Part shown: positions 1 through 18,094 of the stretch, in pieces
Numbering within the stretch: the first letter of the stretch is position 1
Layout of the letters: each line of letters begins with the position of its first letter
Origin: Nematostella vectensis
Taxonomy: Eukaryota; Cnidaria; Anthozoa; Actiniaria; Edwardsiidae
Reading direction: 5' to 3'
Length of the DNA: 64,000 nucleotides
Assembly (NCBI RefSeq): GCF_932526225.1
Contig: NC_064035.1
Span: 13,646,566-13,710,565 of the forward strand
Position numbers and translations under genes: made by a program
The notes under the pieces: generated by a model
What the model was told of the DNA's origin: nothing
What the model saw: only the letters and a program-made list of their open reading frames with translations
Database searches by the model: none

Positions 1-375
1 TTCGTTTTTCAGAATTTTTGCGGACAGAATTTGTGGCCTCCTCTTAATGCGCTCCAGGCAAGAAAAGGAGCAATGGGTTCTTCTTGCAAGGAGACTTGTC
101 ATAGCCTAGGTATGTATAACGATGGCCTAGGTATCTATCACGATGGCCTTGGCATGTTATCACGTTGATAGAGTACTGTGATCACGATATATCAATTTCA
201 CTAATGTATCATGTATTGTCTTTGAAGGCTTAGTGTGTGAACCACAGTACTTCCCAGCAATCAACACAAAGGAAAGAATGACACGGTAAGAAATTTTTTT
301 TTTGACACTGCTTGTTTGCCACAGGTGTCCTACACAGTCATTTTGACCCTTTGTCACGCTATGCGACTGAGGGCA

Positions 376-1517
376 TTAAACACGAGGTTCCGCTATAAAA
401 GGGAAAGCTCCCCCCAACCCCGGGCTCAACAACAATCAGTTATCAATCAGCCGTCAATGAGTCTAAATGTCAGGACAATTGCTCTGATTCAAATTTTATA
501 TTCTAAACCTTATTAAACGTCACTCCTAGACTTGTCCACCTAAAATGGTTCTGTTTATAGTAAAATAATGCTATACCAAGCTGTGTGGGCTCTAAAGTAC
601 AAACATTTTCATCATAGCACGATAATAATTTATGCAGATGCGTTGGGGGGGGGGGAGGGGGGGGGGCTTTTGAGGCCCCCAGCACCTTTGAGCTGTAATA
701 ATTTTTGAACTGGTAGGGCTAGAGCATTGAAATTTTATGACTTTTCCTAAAATTTATCTGGGATCAGTTTGGTGTGAACAAAATTTTGATATGTGTACTT
801 TGGTAACCATAGCAACCAAGTTTTGAGACAGGTTTAATGAAAATTAGGCAAAACGATTTAAGTCGTTAGGATCCACTATTAATACGACGTGCTCAACGTA
901 AATCCATGGTGTTTTTTGTAAATTTTTTACCTTCTCGAAATAGTGCTTGTAAAAATAGAAAAAAACATTCATATCCACCTGAAATCATTAATATAACTTG
1001 AAACGAAGATTAAATATTGTCAAAAAGCTTTAGATTTTGCTACCCAGTTTCTTATGGATTAAAATAAATAACTTTCATTAAATCCAGATGTCAGATGTCG
1101 TTGCCATAGAAACAGTGTCACTAATAATGTATGTTAACTGAAAGATAGTAAGATTATCGAAAAAAGACATACATATCTAAAAAACAGAAGTATTGCCCGT
1201 TTCTGCTCACTTAAGTGACGTCATCGTGACGTCACAAAGACAGTTTTTTTAAGAATATCGGTCGCTTATTGAATCCGAACTGATTATGATTTTGTTCCTC
1301 TTTGTCAGATAATGATTTTTTTAAAAAATTTGGCCATAATAGCATAATACCTGTGCAAAAATAGTTTTATTCCAGCCGACTGAGGCTCTCAGATGAGCAA
1401 TTTTACAAGAGACATATAATTTGTGACTGGTAGCTTGGCAGTGTTATGATTATAATTGCAAATTCGAGCCCGGGGGTGGGAGGAGCTTTCCCTTTTATAG
1501 CGTAACCTCGTGTTTAA
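376..1517. mobile_element. TTAA-flanked non-autonomous inverted-repeat element (1.13 kb)
   Basis: The left end (380 to about 433) and the right end (about 1460 to 1513) are near-perfect reverse complements over roughly 54 bases. Both carry ACACGAGGTT near the outer edge and a TATAAAAGGGAAAGCTCC core. Each terminus abuts TTAA (376-379 and 1514-1517), the target duplication typical of piggyBac-type transposons. The interior is AT-rich, has a G-run near 645-667 and no open frame of note, so it would be a non-autonomous element moved in trans. Family assignment to piggyBac rests only on the TTAA duplication and is inference. Confidence 0.72.
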
Positions 1518-1608
1518 CTGCGATCAACTGAATTAATAAGCTGAAGCGCATCGCGTGAAATAGGTCCAGCGTAGGAGACTATTTGCCTATGCTCAACAGA
1601 ACTAGGCA

Positions 1609-1893
1609 TTAGTCTAACCATAATTCTTATTGATATGATGTATCAAGTCACCGGATATTTATTGAGATATCTATCTAAGACTAGAAGAGCCTCTCCCCCC
1701 CCCCCCCCCCCCCCCTCCGGTCGTTAGTCTAACCTCAAGGCTTACTGATATGATGTATCAAGTCACCGGATATTTAGTGAGATATCTATCCCAAACTAGG
1801 AGAGCCCCCTCTCCCCTCCGGTCGATAGTCTAACCTCAAGGCTTACTGATATGATGTATCAAGTCACCGGATATTTATTGAGATATCTATTTC
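1609..1893. repeat. Three tandem copies of a ~105-bp unit with homopolymer C run
   Basis: The phrase beginning TAGTCTAACC and continuing through TGATATGATGTATCAAGTCA and GATATCTATC occurs three times in direct orientation, starting near 1611, 1724 and 1828. The first copy contains a run of about 26 C between roughly 1690 and 1716 that is much shorter in the second copy. Nothing coding was recognised. The stretch from 1900 to 2350 appears unique and has no supported gene. Confidence 0.8.
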
Positions 1894-2354
1894 ACTCTAG
1901 GAGTGGCTTTCCATGCAACACCACGCGCGTAGAGGACATGCCGTCCCTAGTTGCCCCTGGATACCGAGACGACCCGCCAGTGTGCCTGCGCCAGGCACAA
2001 AATCTCCTCTTCAGCTGCACAGCGAACAGCCCCACCACCAAGCGGCTCTGTCCGTGCAGAGACTTTAAGAAGGGCCAGGTGGCACTTTGCAGCAAGTGCT
2101 AGCAATAAGGGCACGCCTACCCAGTACAGTGTTGTACAGTATTTATAGGGCACAAGGGGATTCCTTAGTAAAGGCGTGGCGCGGTCAGAGTGAGCTTAGG
2201 TGGCGTCATTGACTGGCTTCACAATTACAAATTTCTTGCTCTTATTTTGGTCCATGTGGATGGACTCCACGGTTCGACCTTCGCGCGATCTAAAATAGTT
2301 ATTTCTAAATAACAATAACACTGCTTGCGGTACAAATAAAGATCCATTAATATG

Positions 2355-2545
2355 TACAGTAAATATATAATATATTATATATAATATATTATATATAATA
2401 TAATATATTATATAATATATAATATATATATAATATATTATATATTATGAGTAAATATATAATATATTATATATTATATATAATATATTATGTATTATGT
2501 AATATATAGAATAATATACAATATAAATAATATCTAGTTGTTTTT
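2355..2545. repeat. AT-rich TAATATAT low-complexity tract
   Basis: Almost pure A/T sequence made of interleaved TATAATATAT and TAATATATTA words, able to form many alternative hairpins. No coding potential. From here to 3240 I see no supported gene. Confidence 0.85.
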
Positions 2546-3244
2546 GCCCATTCAATTTTACCCACCACATTCGGGCTAGTATGACATTTTATACTTGGTG
2601 TACAGTTTCACCGGGACACGCCTTTGTTATGGTCCTTATGGTGGGTGCACTGTGTTAGAGAGCACTCCCCCGTAGCAACCATCTATATGCTCGTTTGAAC
2701 TCCATGTGGAAGATGTGCTCCTCAGATGCAGGTTAATATTTTTTTAGAAACACATTTTTGGGTATATCTTTTGTTGTTCCATCAATTCATGCATCCATTC
2801 GATGGGAGCGCCAAGAAAACTAGCTATAAACAGACCGGTAGTGTCAATATTTTTATTTAAATTAATTAATCTTATGCAGCTTAGACATTAAAAGGCGCAC
2901 GTCACTTGCTTCTGATCTTTAGTACCATAGACTACACTAACTTGAGGATATTAGTTTATACGTGAATAATGTACTGGGATTGTCAAGATCTAGGAAGAAA
3001 TTAATGTTGCCGAAAACGGAAGCACTTATTATGGGGATTGGCCAGAGTAGTCCTCGACCTCGCGGTGAATTAAAGCAAACACCATACAGTATATCGTTGT
3101 ATAGCTAAATATTCTTAATTTTCTCTTTTTTTTTAATCGCGTTTTTTATGTTTCTAAAGCGCCAATGTACCATTGACTCGAGTTTGATTTTCATCCAAAC
3201 TTTTCCCTATAAGTTTGTTAATTCAACTGGGTTGGTAATACATT

Positions 3245-3432
3245 GAACTGTATTGTTTGGTTATGTATTAGTACTGTTTAGGCCTTTACATAAGCGAATG
3301 TGTCAACAACACATTGAACCGTTGAACTGTTGTGTTTGGTTATGTTATGTATTAGTCATGTTTAGGCCTTTTTACATAAGCGAATGTGTCAACAACACAT
3401 TGAACCGTTGAACTGTTGTGTTTGGGTATGTT
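3245..3432. repeat. Two-copy tandem duplication (~100 bp)
   Basis: The block containing TTTAGGCCTTTACATAAGCG, AACAACACATTGAACCGTTG and AACTGTTGTGTTTGG is present twice in direct tandem with a few indels. It looks like a recent local duplication in non-coding DNA. From 3433 to 4327 I see no supported gene. Confidence 0.8.
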
Positions 3433-4327
3433 AAAGCTGAAGTTTCGATCAGATATTACATCACTGTACTGATGGTTTTTGTTCCTTCGGAAACTATTAG
3501 TTTTCCTATTGACCTTAAACATCCCTTTGCTTGACTTGCGTCCTTTTTTCAAAAACTGTCGTCATTTGCAGTCGCTGCTTTAGTATCAATGAAGATACAT
3601 TTTTTTATAAAACGTCACGCATGGGGTTGGGCATTTTTTATGTGTTACTCGTTATTTGTAGAATGTTATAAGTTTATAAAGATAGCGCCACACTGTATAA
3701 AATATGAATGATGGCAATAAACATTTGTTTTTAAATTTTGTCCGTTTTTGCATCTACAAATTTATGGCACGGTCACTTTGTCAGTCAGTAATACACGGTA
3801 GTTTATGCTCCTACCTTAAGCCCCAAATTTTCTTGAATTGTAAAGAATTTTGTAAGTTATCAGCTGCACAGACTAATTCGGCTCGTCTGTGTAAACGTAC
3901 ATAGTTACTAGGTTCGCTAACTCAGCGTTTACAGCTGGTAACAGAACATTCGCGTTTCTGCAAAGTTCTGTTGAAAACTGTCTCGTTACAGCTTTAAGCT
4001 TCGGGCAAACGAAACTGAGTCAATAATAAGAGAGGCACAGTCTTTTAAGAGTGGTCACGTTCCAATAAAAAAAATCTGCGCGCTATCTCGTGTTCACAAG
4101 CGCACGTGCCCTTTTAAAATCATTTTCGGAAAAAGAAGTTGAGCTTTAGTTTTGGGATTTAAAAAATTATTATTTGTCTTCAGGATTCAACACTGAGTCA
4201 CAGGAATTAATTTCTCTTTTCGTTAAAACTACTGACAGCTGATCAAATCGCGTTCGAATACGGATTCGATCGATCTGATACGATGATGACATGGGCGGGT
4301 TACATGTGAACCATGGTCATCGGTATA

Positions 4328-5796
4328 TCAGTAGTTCGAATACCTTTCCCCGTCATCTTCGCGACCAGCGTGCATGTTACCGGATACTGACCACGTGGGA
4401 TTTTCGTGACAGAGCTTGGGTTTAAACTGGTACTCGGAAATGAAACCCGTGTAGTCAAACACCGGAGAGAACGCGCAATGCTTAGAGTAGTCCTCGATCT
4501 TAGGGATCTGGTACGAGAGCACGTGACTCTCACGCCTTCGTAGGTTATCCCATAATAGCCAGAACTGTCTCATCGACTTCGGGTACGTTCCGTGCAAACT
4601 CATATACTTCTCGCAGATATCCTTATTGAAAAAACTCGGGTCTTTGCCCGCGCTCTTGTGGACAATCCTTTTGTTGTCGATGAAGTACGTGACGTTCTTC
4701 TTACTTTGATTTATCCAAATGGCAACCGCTTGGTCCCCATATGGGGTACATACGAGCGTCTTGTCCCGTCTGCGAGCAAGCACCTCCTCAACCAGGTCCG
4801 CACTGAGTAGAAGCCACGCCTCATCGATGCGCACTACCTTTGGATGACAGTGAAGAAAGCCCCAGTATAGACCCTTGAGGGGTCGGTGCTTCAGCTCGTA
4901 AAGTAGGCGTCCCAGGCACAGGAAATGATCGTCGTCTATGCGAAGGAAGTAGTCGAACTGAATGTTGTGCTGATAAACCCATTCCCACACTAGCAAGAGC
5001 CTCTCCGTGAACGCTAAACGTGCTGAAAGTCAATCAAACAAGTGGTTACCACACTGCTCGCTAAAACTCAAGTTTACAATGCGCAGTCTTTTTTTCGAGA
5101 ATGAATGAGAATCGCTATTCTCTATTCAAATAACTGAAAGGCCTATGAAACGCCGTAGGGACTGTAAAAATAACATTGCATAAACAAAACCCTAGGTAAT
5201 CGATAAAGATGCAAGAAATCTTGACTTATTTAGTGAAACATCTGTAAATAAGCATTGGATGAACAAAACCCTAGGTAATCTATGATGAGATTCAAAGAAA
5301 CTTGACTTTATTCAGTGAAACCACTGCCCATAAACATACAAACACAAGGAATGTAGATAGAACACCCATTTAACAAATCAATTTTCCAGAAAAAAAAAAG
5401 AAAAAGAAAGAAACTTGTCTTCCATCTACCTGTAGGAGGAAGTAAGACTACGTCTTTGTTCTCTAAGCCTTCATTCGCCAGTTTCAGCCTCGATTGATTG
5501 CTAAGACCCACTTCATCCGAGAAGAATCGGCAGATAGCCTGGTTGTTGCACTCCTTAAACCAAGAGTCTCGAATTGCATCTCTCCGGGGCTTTCGCTTGG
5601 CATGGGTCAGCACTGCCACAAACAAGCGCACTTTCCTCGGAAACTCCGCTGTGCCTTTTAAATCAAAAGAGCGCTTTGCAACATGCTTGGCTGAAACAAA
5701 ATCTTTAGCTCTGCGTGGTGAAACCCTCGTAAAAATGTATAACCCGGCCACCACGAATAGGGCAACTATCAAAGTTAAAGCCCTTTTTCGAAGCAT
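4328..5796 (-). CDS. GT31 beta-1,3-galactosyltransferase-like type II membrane protein (2 exons)
   Basis: Exons are 5796-5430 and 5022-4328, joined by a GT-AG intron in phase 1, giving 353 aa. The ATG at 5796 is chosen because it opens a short basic segment followed by a hydrophobic signal anchor (about residues 6-24, ALTLIVALFVVAGLYIF), as expected for a Golgi type II enzyme. The lumenal domain starts with VRLFVAVLTHAKRKPRRDAI, the family's first conserved block, where arginines precede a DSW motif. Exon 2 carries RIDDDHFLCL, the metal/UDP-sugar-binding DxD motif, then LYWGF and LLLSADLVEEV. GT31 enzymes transfer galactose or GlcNAc from UDP-sugars to glycans in the Golgi. Unusually, the late conserved Glu-Asp-Val motif is replaced by YGDQAVAIW, so donor or acceptor specificity cannot be inferred. 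Family assignment is secure; the exact paralogue is not. Confidence 0.85.
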
Positions 5797-5856
5797 TCGA
5801 GGTTTTTTTCCTAGCAAACGGTAGATTTGCTTCAGTAGAGGGTTTATAACAAACAA

Positions 5857-10716
<4,860 letters not shown>

Positions 10717-10731
10717 GAAGGTAAAGAGACA

Positions 10732-12303
10732 ATGAACGGGATGCTAGAACTCAGTGACCCGGCCTCGAGCTTTGGACGCGCGTTTGGGGACGAAGGCGAT
10801 GAGCTGATGAAGATCCCTGAGGAAGAGGAAAGGGACTGGGACGAGTGCAGCTACAGTGATTCGGAAAGCGATAGCAGCTGTTCTACTTGCAGCACGTGCT
10901 CGTGCGATATGTACGTGGGGGATGGGGACGGGGAGGAGTTGTATAGGTGTGTAGAATATACCAAGCATCGTGGCTATAGACCGCCTGACCAAGGAGTCAC
11001 GATCAAGCCCAATTCTGAAACACAAAACGGAGTAACTACAATAATACCACATAAAATCCACGCAGCTAGCTCAACAGGGGGCGTGGTAGGGAGGCATACT
11101 CATCTGCAGAGCACTGAGAATAATATGTATTTCACAAAGACGGATAACATAATAGTGGAGAGCTCGGACGGGGGTAGGCCTGTGTACTGGTGTACCACCA
11201 TGCATTGCGACAGCTCCGGTTCCGATCGCGAGAGACTGTCCTCTGACTCGCAGCCATCCTCCGATTTCAGAAACAGACGTGAGAGAGTCGATTCCAGCTC
11301 TGAGATCAGCAGTAGCGGGTATTACTCCGAAAACGGGATATCGGGAAAGCGCAAACAAAAGAAAAAAGTCACTTTCGTAGAATCAGCGCCAAACCTTGAA
11401 TTGCAAACTCACAATGCTAAAACTTCCCCTAAATCAAACCAAATAGACATAGTAAAACTAGACAACTGCAATGAGGTTTCTAGTTGGACGCACAAACTAC
11501 TAAAGGGGAAGATAGTGACAATTAACGATGTGGAGCAGCTCTCAATTTCGGGTTCGTCAGATAACAGCTCTCGGGGGAGTACCTGTAACGCGATAAAAAC
11601 AGACAAACGACTATCTTTAAGAAACGTCGAAAGATTTTCAATTGTAAGCTCATCTGGCAATACCACTCGAGGCAGTATTAGCGATAATAAAAGGGAGAGT
11701 ATGCCATCGTTGCAAGGACACGCCCAAACAGAGTCCAAGAAAGCATTCAGAGGCGGTCATTTTAACTCAAGGAAGAACAACAGAATGGACTTTCACTCTC
11801 GGAAAGACGAACCAAATAAAAGGTCGGCGGAACAAGGCGGACTTCAGTCCGAGTATTCAAGATTGCGGCTCGTTCTATCGCATATCGATCCTTACAAATT
11901 ACACTCCGCATTACGCTGTCAACTTAAGCGCAGAAACAAAGATGTGGTGCGAGCTTTGGGACTTCTGTTGCCACAAGAGTCTTACACAACCGACACCATC
12001 CACTGCGTAAGGTGCCACAAAGAATACAACCCAAGTTACGGAAACACCCGATGCGAGCTCCCACACCCCCCAGGCGCCATAGTGAGGCTATCCCAAGATG
12101 CTGAGGGCGCTGACTACAGCTGCACGGTTTGCGGGCATGAATACCGTCTAATTGGGTGCTGGGACGTGAAGCTGAATATCGAAAAGCATTCTGGGATGTG
12201 TTATATCGGGACGCACACGCCGAAGGTAGAAGAAGTTTGCTACGTTCCGACAGGACCTGCAAGGACTTGTGAAGATAAAGGCTGCATTGAATTCTATGTT
12301 TAG
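10732..12303 (+). CDS. 523-aa protein with Cys/His-rich C-terminal domain, unknown function
   Basis: The exon opens at 10717 after a strong acceptor (pyrimidine tract then TTTTGCAG), and the first ATG, at 10732, begins the protein; the rest is in one exon. Residues 1-70 are acidic and serine-rich, with a short run of Cys-Ser-Thr. The middle (about 80-380) is Ser/Asn/Lys-rich and probably disordered. At about residues 208-216 a basic stretch ends in KKKVTF, matching the [RK]-x-[VI]-x-F consensus for docking to protein phosphatase 1. The last 130 residues look folded: a helical segment with LHSALRCQLKRRNKDVVRAL, then CVRC, a Cys about nine residues on, CELPH, CTVCGHEY, and EKHSGMC with YIGTH. 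This spacing suggests one or two zinc sites. I do not recognise the family. A polyadenylation signal AATAAA lies at 13003-13008. Confidence 0.8.
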   Translation: MNGMLELSDPASSFGRAFGDEGDELMKIPEEEERDWDECSYSDSESDSSCSTCSTCSCDMYVGDGDGEELYRCVEYTKHRGYRPPDQGVTIKPNSETQNGVTTIIPHKIHAASSTGGVVGRHTHLQSTENNMYFTKTDNIIVESSDGGRPVYWCTTMHCDSSGSDRERLSSDSQPSSDFRNRRERVDSSSEISSSGYYSENGISGKRKQKKKVTFVESAPNLELQTHNAKTSPKSNQIDIVKLDNCNEVSSWTHKLLKGKIVTINDVEQLSISGSSDNSSRGSTCNAIKTDKRLSLRNVERFSIVSSSGNTTRGSISDNKRESMPSLQGHAQTESKKAFRGGHFNSRKNNRMDFHSRKDEPNKRSAEQGGLQSEYSRLRLVLSHIDPYKLHSALRCQLKRRNKDVVRALGLLLPQESYTTDTIHCVRCHKEYNPSYGNTRCELPHPPGAIVRLSQDAEGADYSCTVCGHEYRLIGCWDVKLNIEKHSGMCYIGTHTPKVEEVCYVPTGPARTCEDKGCIEFYV

Positions 12304-13977
12304 ATGAGTTTAGGTCATCGTTATCGTGCAATAAGAGTGCGCAAAGGTGTGAGGTCAGTTTTGAATGCGGCCATAACATATCAACCTGCAAAAGTACAGC
12401 CGGGTGTGGGGTACTCTGCTAGAAGTGTTTTCCCCTGTTTGTTGCTAGCACTTTCACTTATCCGTGCCGCATCTCAGTTTTTTTTTTTTCGCGTTTTCGT
12501 TTGTTTGTCCGTAGACCCGACTTGCGTTTGTTCTGAATATTCAAAAATATCATCACATTTTTAAAATTAATTCCCTGTATTTTTGATCACCGTGATTCAA
12601 GCGGATTTAACTACTGAGATGAGCATCTCATTTGCATGAGGTTTCATAGTGCGAAAGTACGCGTCACGCATGTTGGACCCACGGGCTTTAACCTACGATA
12701 ACGGTGTGCTAACAGAAAAAAAACTGTAACAACAATGTAAGAAAAACAACAACAACAACAACAACAACAATGTAAGAAAAACAACAACGACAACAACAAT
12801 GTAAGAAAAACACAATGATGCAAGAATCTAATGCGATTTCAATTTTTTTTGCCAGCTATTCGTTGTATTTTGTACCCAAAGTAGTACCCATACAGTAGAT
12901 GGCCAGTAGAGTTTTATGCATAAAAGTAAATTATTTATATATTGAATTCATATTTGTAATACCTGTCATAAATGTAGAAAACAGAGCTTTATAAAGTCTT
13001 TCAATAAATTCTTCTAATAACTATCATTTAGAGGAATCTGAAAATAAACTGAATATTTTTAAGTATAATACCTATTTCAAATAAGGTTGCACCCAGGAGA
13101 ATCCATGTGTCGTAGCCCGCAAAGCGTCATGGGTATCAAATGTCAAATAAACAAACGCCAAAAAAAGCCTTTTTTTATGAACGGTTGCCACCCGTGGTCC
13201 AGAGACGTGTTTGCGTAAGTTGATCGCTATTGTCACAAGGTGACTGGTCCTCTTGTTTACGCTTATATCTCATTCATTTCATTTAACTTCATGCCTGTGT
13301 AGAAATGAGGGTCATAATACATGGATTCTTCAAGTGCATTCTAGATCCAGTGTATTTCGTGGAGTAAGGGGGCAAAAGCATCGCTGGAGAAAGGAGAAAC
13401 AAAAGGAAGAAAAAAGCGACGAGAAAGAAAAATAAAGGTTATTTTTTTATAACGGGCGCAAAATAATTTCAAAATAAGTTTTTTTAACGTGTGTATATAT
13501 CTTATTTTAAAGCTTAAGGGATAGCGCATATTATAACTCGAAGAGAAAAAGAAAATATTATTTTCGGTATGGCTGTTGACGGCCGCCTATTCAAAGATGC
13601 TATCCCACTACTGCCGAGCGCGGGAGCTTTTGCCTGCTGTGTTTCCACCCTGGACCGGTCCGCTCCTTTAACTAACCTGATGACTCGAGACTCCTCTTAT
13701 GGCGCCATATTGACGCCTGACTTAGCGCGGACACCCGATCGACCTAGCACGACCGCCATCAGGAATCCACACCTCAAGCCATTCAACTTTTCTAGCCTCT
13801 AGCCGTATGACACAATAGTCCTCATATTGGAATAATGTGTTCGAAAAGTGAAGGCTGCCTACCTGTGTCCCGTGAGTTAAGGGGGCCTGGGTCGAGCGTC
13901 GCGCGGTGCATCATGGTTATCGTGACGTCCATTCGTTCTTTCCTCTTTGTATTGGTAGTAAGAACACGTCAGTGAAA
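12304..13977. other. 3' UTR and spacer upstream of SEC61B
   Basis: It contains the probable 3' UTR of the preceding gene (AATAAA at 13003-13008), a short CAA-type repeat block, and the SEC61B promoter. A 77-codon open frame at 13569-13802 has no recognisable domain and I do not call it a gene. Confidence 0.5.
12719..12812. repeat. Tandem repeat with (CAA)n and TGTAAGAAAAAC unit
   Basis: Three copies of ACAATGTAAGAAAAAC separated by runs of CAA triplets of different length. Non-coding. Confidence 0.8.
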
Positions 13978-16535
<2,558 letters not shown>

Positions 16536-16761
16536 GAATAGTTTCTTCACATCTCTTTTCATGTCATTTCCCAGAATCCCCAGCAGTACATTCAGACATG
16601 GATATTCTCCATCATATTATCCCAACCAAAACACTAATTCAAGCAACACCTCCCAATTACTACCTAGGAAATACTTCATTCTGGTAGATTTTATGGTTTG
16701 TAAATCAAATTGCAAATAACAATTTATTTTATGTCAATATCCATTGTAAAACGAAATGTCA

Positions 16762-16767
16762 ATTAAA
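16762..16767 (+). terminator. SEC61B: Candidate polyadenylation signal (ATTAAA) of SEC61B
   Basis: The common variant hexamer ATTAAA lies 227 bp after the stop codon, with a GT/T-rich stretch after it. Confidence 0.5.
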
Positions 16768-16799
16768 GTCAGTACATTCTTTGAGAGCTGCTATAGTTT

Positions 16800-18094
16800 C
16801 TTTTTTAGTTTTGTTATTGAATTGATAGCCTTTAGGATGGCTTCTGTAAACCCATCATACCTATCAAAGAGTAGTCCGATTACTAGGCACGGACATTGAG
16901 TTATTTGACTAAGTTTTAAACCCGTTTATTAAACCAGTTTGCCTTGCTCTGGCATCATCCCCGATCAGCATCAGCAGAGATTACACCTAGCCAAGAATTG
17001 GTGTTCGTGTGTGGTGGTGGTGGTGAGAGGGGGGGGGGGGGGTTATTAGTTATAAACGAACTCACAGCTTGTTGTAACAAATGACAGTCCGAAATACCTT
17101 ACCATAATTCCCAAAAACCCAACATCGTGTGTTGCATAAAAGCACGTTCTTTATCCTTATATAAAATATAATATATACCCTTGCCTTTACACCCCAAAAT
17201 TCACAGAAGTGATTCAGACCCCCACAAATAATAACAAAATAAAAATAACGGTTATAACCCGTAGTTACATACACCATTTACGTCGTCGTCTCTTAGCCGT
17301 CGTAAATACGTGATACTAGCCTACGTGTAGCTGCTTACTCGCAAATAATATTCATACGCGAGTCAGCTGGTACACGTAGACTTCTGTGATACTGCCATAC
17401 AGAAGAGACGAAAACAATTTATGAAACATGAACAACATAGGAAAACTTTTTTTTACTATAATCTTATTAAAATAATAGTTATTTATTTACGGAGTAAACT
17501 GCTCTTAAGATGCAAAAAAAAACATTTCATTTTCGCCCTTTCATTAGAAAAAAGGCGAAATATGTTTGCACAAGGTAGAAGCTCTAGGGCTTTCTCTTTT
17601 TTTGGCCCGTAACGTATATCCTATCTTCTAAACTGAACGAAGAAGTGCAAGCTCTGATACTAGGAGGTAACCTCGGGTAATTGCGGAGGAACCTAGACCA
17701 AGTCTCTTCGTCATGAAGCATGATAATAACGTGTGTACACTTTTTTGTTTTTAAAAGAACGTCCAAGCTCGAGATTTCCCAAATTCTAAGAAAAAGCTAA
17801 AAAATATGTATTTTTAAAATGATTCTAGAATCGTCATTTAGCAACAAGAGAAGAGAACTTAAATAATTTGACCAGTCTTGAAATGCTCCAAAAATGAGAA
17901 TGGCCAAGCCTTAACTGAAAATTACGCCGTAACAAAAACATAGACAGAAAAGAAAACGTGACCGTAAAATGCTCTTTTTTAAGCTTTCGATCTTTAGAAA
18001 ACAGAAGCTTGGAACCTTCAGCAACAAAACTAAAAATTAAACTTTTTCATAAAAAAGTGCTTTCGTCGTGACTTTGTCGTCTACCATACAAGTG
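16800..18094. other. Convergent spacer between SEC61B and ZC3H14
   Basis: AT-rich DNA with a G-run at about 17027-17042. It should hold the 3' UTR of ZC3H14 on the minus strand; TTTATT words near 17480 (AATAAA on the minus strand) are possible polyadenylation signals. No other gene supported. Confidence 0.5.

Noticed and set aside
4250-4345. GATTCGAAT-like words suggesting a tRNA
   Set aside because: No cloverleaf with matching acceptor, D and anticodon arms could be drawn around them.
13569-13802. 77-codon open frame upstream of SEC61B
   Set aside because: No recognisable domain, no splice or regulatory support, and it lies in the probable promoter region.
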